Assembly (NCBI GenBank): GCA_016190245.1
Contig: JACPQY010000022.1
Location: 1 to 10,367 of the forward strand
Source of the DNA: Nitrospirota bacterium
GTDB lineage: Bacteria; JACPQY01
DNA length: 10,367 nt
Direction of reading: 5' to 3'
The first letter of the stretch is position 1. Each line of letters begins with the position of its first letter. Positions 1 to 4,758 of this stretch are shown in pieces. Both the position numbers and the translations under genes were made by a program. The notes beneath the pieces were generated by a model, which ran no database searches, was not told the origin of the DNA, and saw only the letters and a list, made by a program, of their open reading frames with translations.

Positions 1-65
1 AGATACGCCAGCGTGAATCCCAGCGTGAGTCTGAACCCGGGGAGGACACGCCGCTTCCCCCCCAC
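1..65 (-). CDS. cysT: Sulfate ABC transporter permease CysT, N-terminal fragment (cut by window edge)
   Basis: Only the first 21 codons are inside the window. Reading from a GTG at 65, the peptide begins MGGKRRVLPGFRLTLGFTLA. This matches the N-terminus typical of CysT/CysU sulfate-thiosulfate permeases (basic start, then R-V-L-P-G-F-x-L-x-L-G followed by the first membrane helix). The protein would be one of the two inner-membrane channel subunits that take sulfate from the binding protein encoded just upstream. The start is uncertain: an in-frame ATG lies at 92, and neither start has a convincing Shine-Dalgarno sequence. Identification rests on the short motif plus the position directly after the sulfate-binding protein gene. 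cysW and cysA would be expected beyond the window. Confidence 0.72.
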   Translation of the reverse strand, partial: MGGKRRVLPGFRLTLGFTLAY

Positions 66-235
66 CCCGTGCTCAGGAAGGCACGGGGCCATGATATGTC
101 GCCGTGCCAAGGACGGCACGGCATGGACCATGGCCTTGATCCTCCCCCGCCAGGGGGGAGGAGGGATCAACACCTCTTCCCTTAATCCGTAGGCAACGAC
201 GGATTTCCCAATCATGGGGGCACACCCGATGGGTG
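65..235. repeat. Run of short hairpins between sbp and cysT
   Basis: Five consecutive inverted repeats fill this stretch. They are CCCCGTGC/GCACGGGG (65-72/81-88), GCCGTGCC/GGCACGGC (101-108/115-122), CCTCCCCC/GGGGGAGG (141-148/154-161), AATCCGT/ACGGATT (184-190/199-205) and CACCC/GGGTG (223-227/231-235). Loops are 3 to 8 nt. The stems differ in sequence, so this is not a direct-repeat array. The run sits inside an operon, between the sulfate-binding protein gene and cysT, and no gene is seen in it. It could be decayed REP-type DNA or mRNA-stabilising structure; the function is inferred only from position. The first hairpin overlaps the alternative cysT starts. Confidence 0.6.
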
Positions 236-244
236 CGTCTTTGC

Positions 245-302
245 CGTAGGGAGCGATTCCGATCGCTCCGTCTTTTCGGACGCATAGGAATGCGTCCCTA
301 CG
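245..302. repeat. REP-like inverted pair (BIME-type element)
   Basis: Two palindromes stand head to head. The first, on the plus strand, is GTAGGGA, arm GCGAT, loop TCCG, arm ATCGC, then TCC (246-269). The second, on the minus strand, is GTAGGGA, arm CGCAT, loop TCCT, arm ATGCG, then TCC (301-278). The 5' GTAG followed by a palindrome, in inverted pairs, is the classic layout of REP elements and BIMEs. The arms differ at several positions yet stay fully paired, so pairing has been conserved. The whole 58-nt unit can also fold with an outer 8-bp stem CGTAGGGA/TCCCTACG and three inner hairpins, leaving no unpaired base at the junction. No REP-associated transposase gene is in the window. Confidence 0.75.
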
Positions 303-346
303 CGACACGGTCGTCTGGCGAAGGATTGGGGATTTCGAAAGCACGC

Positions 347-1366
347 TCAACTCCCCGGCTGGTAGATCAGATCGAAGAGGCCGCCGTCGCTGAAATGCGT
401 TCTCTGCGCCTTCTGCCAGCCGCCGAACACTTCATCGATGGTGAAGAGGTTCAGTTTGGGGAAACGGTCGGCGTTCGCAGCCGCCACGGCGGGATCGCTC
501 GGCCGGTAGAAGTTCCTGGCGGCAATCTGCTGACCTTCCGGCGAGTAGAGGTACTCGAGATATGCCTGGGCCACGGCGCGTGTCCCGTGCCGGTTGACGA
601 CCTTGTCCACGAGACTGACCGTCGGCTCCGCGAGAATGCTGACGGAGGGAACGACCAGTTCGTATTCGCCGGGGTTGAGCTTGCGCGTGATCAGCAGGAG
701 TTCGTTCTCCCAGTTGATCAGCACGTCGCCGATGCGGCGTTCGACGAACGTGGTCGTGGCGCCGCGGGCGCCGGAGTCGAGGACCGGCACGCGCTTGTAG
801 AGCGCGGTCACGTAGTCCTTGGCCCTGAGCTGATCGCCGCCGCTTTTCCGGAGGGCATAGCCCCACGCCGCAAGGTAGTTCCAGCGCGCGACGCCGGAGG
901 TCTTGGGGTTGGGGGAGATGACGGAAACTCCGGGCTTCAGCAGGTCCTCCCAATCCTTGATCCCTTTCGGGTTACCCTTGCGCACCAGGAAGGCCAGCGT
1001 GGACGTGTACGGCGAGCTGTTGTGAGGCAGCCGCTTCTGCCAGTCCTTCGGCAGCAGGCCGGCCTTCTCGTGGATGGCGTCCACGTCATACGCCAGCGCG
1101 AGGGTGACGACGTCCGCTTCGAGGCCGTCTATGACGGACCGCGCCTGCTTGCTCGATCCGCCGTGTGATTGGTTGACGACCACCGTCTGCCCGGTTTTCT
1201 CTTTCCAATACCGGGCGAACGCCGCGTTGAACTCCTGGTAGAGTTCACGGGTCGGGTCATAGGAGACGTTGAGCAGGGTCAGGTCCTTGGCTCCCGCCTC
1301 CGAGGGCTGGAGAAGGATGGACCCGAGAAGAGCGATGAACGCGAGGGCTATGAGTTTGTAAGACAT
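347..1366 (-). CDS. sbp: Periplasmic sulfate-binding protein
   Basis: This is a 339-residue exported solute-binding protein of the Sbp/CysP family, which captures sulfate (or thiosulfate) in the periplasm and delivers it to the CysT/CysW permease. Residues 1 to about 26 form a signal peptide (MSYK, hydrophobic core, then P-S-E-A-G-A). The mature part carries N-V-S-Y-D-P-T-R at 33-40, Q-S-H-G-G-S at 66-71 and N-P-K-T-S-G-V-A-R at 153-161, an exact match to the family signature N-P-K-[ST]-S-G-x-A-R. Length is normal for the family. The chosen ATG at 1366 has AAGGAG at 1375-1380 eight bases upstream; an in-frame ATG at 1390 lies before this site and overlaps the porin stop codon, so it is rejected. 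The gene follows the porin by 20 bp and precedes cysT. Sulfate versus thiosulfate preference cannot be told. Confidence 0.93.
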   Translation of the reverse strand: MSYKLIALAFIALLGSILLQPSEAGAKDLTLLNVSYDPTRELYQEFNAAFARYWKEKTGQTVVVNQSHGGSSKQARSVIDGLEADVVTLALAYDVDAIHEKAGLLPKDWQKRLPHNSSPYTSTLAFLVRKGNPKGIKDWEDLLKPGVSVISPNPKTSGVARWNYLAAWGYALRKSGGDQLRAKDYVTALYKRVPVLDSGARGATTTFVERRIGDVLINWENELLLITRKLNPGEYELVVPSVSILAEPTVSLVDKVVNRHGTRAVAQAYLEYLYSPEGQQIAARNFYRPSDPAVAAANADRFPKLNLFTIDEVFGGWQKAQRTHFSDGGLFDLIYQPGS

Positions 1367-1386
1367 GGTTGTTTCTCCTTTGGTGT

Positions 1387-2763
1387 TCAAAACGCGACTT
1401 GGAAGCGGTTCAAGACAATCTTCTCCGCCTCACGGTCTTGTCCCCCCTGAGAAAAGCGGGTTTGCTCGTAGTCGAGGGAGACTTTGATGTTCTTGTTGAG
1501 GTGCCAGTTCAGGCCGCTGCCCACGGCGATGGCGGTCCGGGCGGACTTGGCCGACTGGGCGTAGTCCGGGAAGGCGTCAGTATCCGCGCGTAGGAAACCG
1601 TACCGAGTGGCGAGTTCGAGCGCGCCCCAGCCCCCGCCGGACTCGAAGGGGCGCTTGACCTTCACGCCCTTGAAGGAGGCATCGTCGCCCGTGAGGACGT
1701 AGGACGCGACGACCTGGAAGGCGTCGTTTTTCAGGTTCGCCCGCTTGTCGCCTTTCTTCACCTTCTGGGCCGAGGCGGCGTACTCGGCCAAAACGCCCAG
1801 AGGACCCTTGTAGAAGTACCCCTGCGGCGAGTACCGTGTGCGAGTCCCTGCGGCCACCACGGTGCCCGCCGATGTCTTGTCCTTGTCGGCGGCGTAGGTG
1901 AAGAAGGTTTGCTGGCCGGGCGACTTGAACGACGGCAGGTTTGGAGAGTCGGGCTTCCCCTGTTGATTGCCGTAGGTCACGGACCCGCCGATGCCAAGGC
2001 CCTGCAGCGACCAGACCTCCGTGTTCTTGAACGGGAAGGCGAAGATGCGGGCAGCGAGATCCTTCTCGTCGTTGGTGTCGCCGTCGCCGCTCGCGCCGTC
2101 CGGAACACCGTTGAATGCCCCCAGGGCCAGGTTCACTGAACCGTTCAGCAGATCTCCCGAAAGTTGGAGACCTACGTCGCGGTTGGGCAGGATACTCGTT
2201 GGGAAGCCCCGCTCGACGAAGATGAGGTCCGTCCCCGACTGGAGCCGTTCCAGCCCGGCCGGCGTCTTGAACTTCCCGGCCCGGAGTCTCAGTGCCGGGT
2301 TGATTGCCGCGTCCAGGTATGCCTCCTGGAGCACGGCCTTGCCCTCGCCGAAATCGGACAGGATGCGGAAGTCGAACGACTTCGCGACCGTTCCCTCGAA
2401 GCTCGGGCGCACGCGCCGGAGCAGGAGGGAATCCGTGGATGTCTTCTTGTCATCCGACAGATAGAACCGCGCGTCGGACTGGAGGTACCCGCGCAGCTTG
2501 AACTGATAGGCGCCATCCCACGACTTGAGGAAGAATCCGTCCTTCCCCGCGCCAAGGACGGGCGACTCTTTCGCCTTTGCAGCGTTTTCCTGATCAACCT
2601 CCCAGCGCCGTTCGAGGATCCGGACCTTCTGGTCCAGTTCCTCGATGCGATCTTGCTGGGAGGGGCTCTTGGCTTCGGGCTCCGCCGCTGGAGCGGAGGG
2701 AACGCCTCCCAAGGCCGCGCCGATCAGAAGCACGGCTGAAACGGACGATCGTACAATCCACAT
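1387..2763 (-). CDS. Outer-membrane porin, phosphate-selective O/P (OprO/OprP-like) type
   Basis: The 458-residue product has a signal peptide (residues 1 to about 27, ending P-A-A) and a predicted coiled coil at about 36-62 ([16 protein letters not shown]). A long beta-rich barrel follows: [14 protein letters not shown] near 88-101, then [13 protein letters not shown] and [11 protein letters not shown], with terminal Phe (F-Q-V-A-F), the usual outer-membrane assembly signal. This order of coiled coil and barrel is that of the Porin_O_P family. The start ATG at 2763 has AAGGAG at 2773-2778. Its place between DUF2292 and the sulfate-binding protein suggests it passes sulfate or a related oxyanion across the outer membrane; the ion is inferred from context only. 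Confidence 0.88.
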   Translation of the reverse strand: MWIVRSSVSAVLLIGAALGGVPSAPAAEPEAKSPSQQDRIEELDQKVRILERRWEVDQENAAKAKESPVLGAGKDGFFLKSWDGAYQFKLRGYLQSDARFYLSDDKKTSTDSLLLRRVRPSFEGTVAKSFDFRILSDFGEGKAVLQEAYLDAAINPALRLRAGKFKTPAGLERLQSGTDLIFVERGFPTSILPNRDVGLQLSGDLLNGSVNLALGAFNGVPDGASGDGDTNDEKDLAARIFAFPFKNTEVWSLQGLGIGGSVTYGNQQGKPDSPNLPSFKSPGQQTFFTYAADKDKTSAGTVVAAGTRTRYSPQGYFYKGPLGVLAEYAASAQKVKKGDKRANLKNDAFQVVASYVLTGDDASFKGVKVKRPFESGGGWGALELATRYGFLRADTDAFPDYAQSAKSARTAIAVGSGLNWHLNKNIKVSLDYEQTRFSQGGQDREAEKIVLNRFQVAF

Positions 2764-2876
2764 GGTCTTCTTCTCCTTCCGACATGCGGATCTCCGGTCG
2801 TCCGGTCGCCCGATGCGATGTTTCGACGGATACGCCTCCGGTTTTCCGGTGGGATCGTTTTTTCATTGGATGGGCG

Positions 2877-3089
2877 CTACTCTTGGGAGAGGCGCGTCCG
2901 CTCGTGCCGTTCGATCTGGGTCACATGTCCCTGATGGAAGGTAAGCACGACGCTGCCAAAATCCAGATTGCGGGCCGCGCGCTCGATCTGTTCCCAGGGG
3001 AGATCGAGAATCAGCTTGAAGACCCGGCTGCCGGATGGGACCGGCTGAATCGGGACATCCTGTTGCGCTGCTGCTGCTCTATGCGACAT
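2877..3089 (-). CDS. Small DUF2292/YezD-family protein
   Basis: This 70-residue protein has the family pattern in its second half: W-E-Q-I-E-R-A-A-R-N-L-D-F-G-S-V-V-L-T-F at 32-51, then H-Q-G-H-V-T-Q-I-E-R at 52-61 and a basic-aromatic tail. YezD/DUF2292 proteins are short, have no signal peptide and have no established biochemical role. My recollection is that they often lie beside sulfate or cysteine genes, which fits here. The start ATG at 3089 has a perfect AGGAGG at 3098-3103 with an 8-bp spacer. It is the first gene of the operon after the Cys-rich leader, so it would be the first target of any attenuation. The first 24 residues are not conserved in any way I recognise. Confidence 0.8.
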   Translation of the reverse strand: MSHRAAAAQQDVPIQPVPSGSRVFKLILDLPWEQIERAARNLDFGSVVLTFHQGHVTQIERHERTRLSQE

Positions 3090-3144
3090 GGGTCAAACCT
3101 CCTGATTGAACGCACCTCTGGAAAATGCTTTCGCGTTGGGGATC

Positions 3145-3199
3145 GGGACCACCTGACCGGAAGGTATCCGGTCAATTGCAGATAGGGTGGCCCCTATCT
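3145..3199 (-). promoter_or_regulatory. Attenuator-like leader RNA with competing stems
   Basis: Downstream of the leader Cys codons the RNA can form hairpin A, AGATAGGG-GCCA-CCCTATCT (3199 to 3180), whose 5' arm contains the leader stop codon. It can also form hairpin B, TGACCGG/CCGGTCA (3174 to 3154). A third pairing, GGGGCCACC (3194-3186) with GGTGGTCCC (3153-3145), nine pairs with one G-U, would break hairpin A and stack on hairpin B. Mutually exclusive stems beside a regulatory codon run are what attenuators need. No clear U-rich terminator was seen, so the output could be translational. Hairpin A is strong; the long pairing could be chance. Confidence 0.5.
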
Positions 3200-3292
3200 A
3201 CAGATGCAGCAGCAGAAAGTGGAGGGACGAGTCACAGACGGATTCAGGGAAGAACCGCCGAGGGTTGTTGAAGCCTCATGCTTGTGACCCAT
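3194..3292 (-). CDS. Cys-rich leader peptide, putative cysteine-responsive uORF
   Basis: A 32-codon ORF begins with ATG at 3292 and ends F-C-C-C-I-C-R-stop, with Cys codons TGC TGC TGC at 3214-3206 and TGT at 3202-3200. Four of its last six residues are Cys. The ATG lies seven bases after a -10 element, so transcription should start at or within a base or two of it and the ORF would be leaderless; it has no Shine-Dalgarno sequence. It ends 105 bp before the DUF2292 start. Leaderless poly-Cys ORFs that act as cysteine-responsive attenuators are known in mycobacteria; here the same logic would sit before a sulfate-uptake operon in a Gram-negative. A shorter start at an in-frame GTG (3235) is possible. 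The function is inferred; the Cys run and location are directly seen. Confidence 0.62.
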   Translation of the reverse strand: MGHKHEASTTLGGSSLNPSVTRPSTFCCCICR

Positions 3293-3299
3293 GCGCGGC

Positions 3300-3328
3300 A
3301 CTGTAGGCTGCCGGTCGCCGCTTGTCAA
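3300..3328 (-). promoter_or_regulatory. Sigma70-type promoter of the sulfate operon
   Basis: On the minus strand TTGACA (3328-3323, a perfect -35) is followed after exactly 17 bp by TACAGT (3305-3300, four of six matches to the -10 consensus). It lies in the short gap after the ATPase stop codon at 3351. The expected start of transcription, about 3292-3294, coincides with the leader ATG, leaving a transcript of about 200 nt ahead of the DUF2292 gene. Confidence 0.6.
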
Positions 3329-3350
3329 GTCGAGGTCGGCCGCACGGCGG

Positions 3351-4517
3351 TCAGCGCCTTTCAGCGAGTTCGCGGAACAGAGATAGGTACGGGAGAACCT
3401 GCACGCTGGGATCGAAGACTTGGGTGTCGGCCCCACGGTAGGCCACCAACCGTGCCACGGGCTTGTAGCGTCCCACCGCCTCGGCCAAGGATGCCAGCCC
3501 TCTCAAGTCGGGCGGCCTCACGGTTCGGCCCGACTTGATTTCGATCCCGATGATTTCACGCTCCGTTTCGATCACCAGGTCCACTTCGGCCCCGCCCTCG
3601 GTCCGATAGGAAGACAGGGCCCACTCCTTCCGGAGGGCGCGGTTCAGGCAGGCGACCTGGGAGATCATCCACTGTTCGAACGCGGGTCCGAAGCGGTCCG
3701 GTCCGGGGCTCTCGCGGTGGAGCCCGAGCAGGGCGTTGCGCACGCCGAGGTCGAAGAACACGAAACGGTCGCGCTGGGGGAGCCGCCGACTCTTCCGAAG
3801 CCGCGGGTGAAATGGGGGAAGGCGGAAGATCAGGAGCGTATCCTCGAGAATGCCGAAAAAGCGGCGAATGGTCTCCTTCGGTATCTCGGCATCAGAGGCA
3901 AGCTTCGAGTAGTTGATCCACTCACCACTGGTCAGGGCGGCGGTATCGAGGAATCGGGCGTAGCCACCGATCTGACGAGTCAGGGCTTCCGCGCGTATCT
4001 CCTCGCGCAGGTACACTTCGGCGTAGCTGCCAAGCACGTCCACGCCTTCCCGTTCGTCAAGGTACACCCCGGGGAGCGTGCCGACCTGGAGCGCCCGGTC
4101 CAGCCGGAACTCCGGGCCGATTTCGAGCGCGGAAAGCGCGTCGAGGTGTTCGAGTATGATCCTGCCCGGCAGGAGGTTGGCTTGGCCTCGGCGGAGCTTC
4201 CGCGCGCTCGATCCGGTCAGGAGGAATCGGGGGCCCCCTTGCCGGTCCACGATCGACTGCACGACGTTGAGGAGAGACGGAACCCGCTGAATCTCGTCGA
4301 CGCACACGAGGCGGGCTCTCGGCGCCCCCTCAACGAGGCGGCGGAGCGCCGCGGGATCCTTGGCGTACCGCAGGTATTCCCCTTCGTCCGCGAGATCGAG
4401 GAGAAGGTCGGGACGGAGAGAGCGGCACAACGTGGACTTGCCCGTCTGGCGAGGACCGAGGATGAGCGTGCTTCGGCGTGAGGAGGCCAGGCGGGGCCGA
4501 ATCAGCCTGTCTATCAT
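3351..4517 (-). CDS. AAA_14/DUF4143 ATP-binding protein
   Basis: This 388-residue protein has an N-terminal P-loop ATPase domain: Walker A G-P-R-Q-T-G-K-S-T at 21-29, Walker B L-V-C-V-D-E-I-Q at 70-77, and a sensor segment L-L-T-G-S-S-A-R-K-L at 99-108. A winged-helix-like middle part follows, around 199-235. The C-terminal DUF4143 domain carries E-V-D-L-V-I-E at 311-317 and I-E-I-K-S-G at 325-330, resembling a PD-(D/E)xK nuclease fold. Proteins of this family are very common in bacteria and archaea, usually as solitary genes, and their role is unknown; links to toxin-like or defence functions are speculative. Length and motifs look intact. It has its own promoter and an inverted repeat at its start. 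No antitoxin-like partner is evident. Confidence 0.9.
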   Translation of the reverse strand: MIDRLIRPRLASSRRSTLILGPRQTGKSTLCRSLRPDLLLDLADEGEYLRYAKDPAALRRLVEGAPRARLVCVDEIQRVPSLLNVVQSIVDRQGGPRFLLTGSSARKLRRGQANLLPGRIILEHLDALSALEIGPEFRLDRALQVGTLPGVYLDEREGVDVLGSYAEVYLREEIRAEALTRQIGGYARFLDTAALTSGEWINYSKLASDAEIPKETIRRFFGILEDTLLIFRLPPFHPRLRKSRRLPQRDRFVFFDLGVRNALLGLHRESPGPDRFGPAFEQWMISQVACLNRALRKEWALSSYRTEGGAEVDLVIETEREIIGIEIKSGRTVRPPDLRGLASLAEAVGRYKPVARLVAYRGADTQVFDPSVQVLPYLSLFRELAERR

Positions 4518-4518
4518 G

Positions 4519-4552
4519 TAGGCAATTTACATCGGAATTGACCTATTATCAA
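4519..4552 (-). promoter_or_regulatory. Promoter of the ATPase gene with overlapping inverted repeat
   Basis: On the minus strand TTGATA (4552-4547), a 17-bp spacer and TAAATT (4529-4524) lie six bases before the ATG at 4517, so the mRNA would have almost no 5' leader. An inverted repeat covers the spacer and -10: TAGGTCAATT (4545-4536) and AATTGCCTA (4527-4519), matching except for one extra base. Its AT-rich sequence stands out from the GC-rich surroundings. It is a candidate repressor or autoregulatory operator. Confidence 0.45.
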
Positions 4553-4557
4553 GACGA

Positions 4558-4752
4558 CTAGGTGGAGGGCGGTGGGAACGTGCCCAAGGCCTCCTGCACG
4601 GGCTTGAGGCCGACCATGAGATCGTCCTCCACTTGGCAACGGGACAGCAGTTCGCGGGCGTTCGGGTGGTAGCGGACGGCCTCATCGAAGCCCTCGGTAG
4701 GCCGGCTTCCCCTCATCACAGGAATGGTCGTACGCGGTGTTCCGAGCGTCAA
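4558..4752 (-). CDS. Small ORF of unknown nature, possible gene remnant
   Basis: Sixty-four codons follow the GH13 gene after 6 bp. The start would be TTG at 4752 (or ATG at 4716), without a good ribosome binding site. The middle part (F-D-E-A-V-R-Y-H-P-N-A-R-E-L-L-S-R-C) reads like a real helical protein, and third codon positions are strongly G or C like the neighbouring genes. No family is recognised. It may be a small gene translated by coupling to GH13, or the tail of a deleted gene. The call as a CDS is tentative. Confidence 0.3.
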   Translation of the reverse strand: MTLGTPRTTIPVMRGSRPTEGFDEAVRYHPNARELLSRCQVEDDLMVGLKPVQEALGTFPPPST

Positions 4753-4758
4753 CCTGCC

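Noticed and set aside
245-302. tRNA-like cloverleaf
   Set aside because: The fold is a perfect cloverleaf, but it is 58 nt, has no T-loop or D-loop sequence and no CCA; the GTAG-headed inverted palindromes explain it better.
65-302. CRISPR array
   Set aside because: The units are inverted repeats with differing sequences; there is no constant direct repeat and no regular spacer length.
233-1168. Long plus-strand open frame opposite the sulfate-binding protein gene
   Set aside because: It is the antisense shadow of a clear family protein, begins inside the REP-like region and has no recognisable product.
2594-2866. Ninety-codon minus-strand ORF between DUF2292 and the porin
   Set aside because: It lacks a ribosome binding site and most of it overlaps the porin start in another frame.
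2764-2876. CCGG-TTTT-CCGG hairpin and tandem CCGGTCG repeats in the DUF2292-porin gap
   Set aside because: The stem is only 4 bp, the T-run is not adjacent, and the repeats are too short to call an element.
3090-3293. SAM or other known sulfur riboswitch in the operon leader
   Set aside because: I could not find the conserved core of SAM-I, SAM-II or SAH riboswitches; the Cys-rich ORF is a simpler explanation. A covariance-model search would settle it.
3194-3436. An 80-codon version of the Cys-rich ORF starting at 3436
   Set aside because: It would overlap the 3' end of the ATPase gene and the promoter; the ATG at 3292 directly after the -10 element is the better start.
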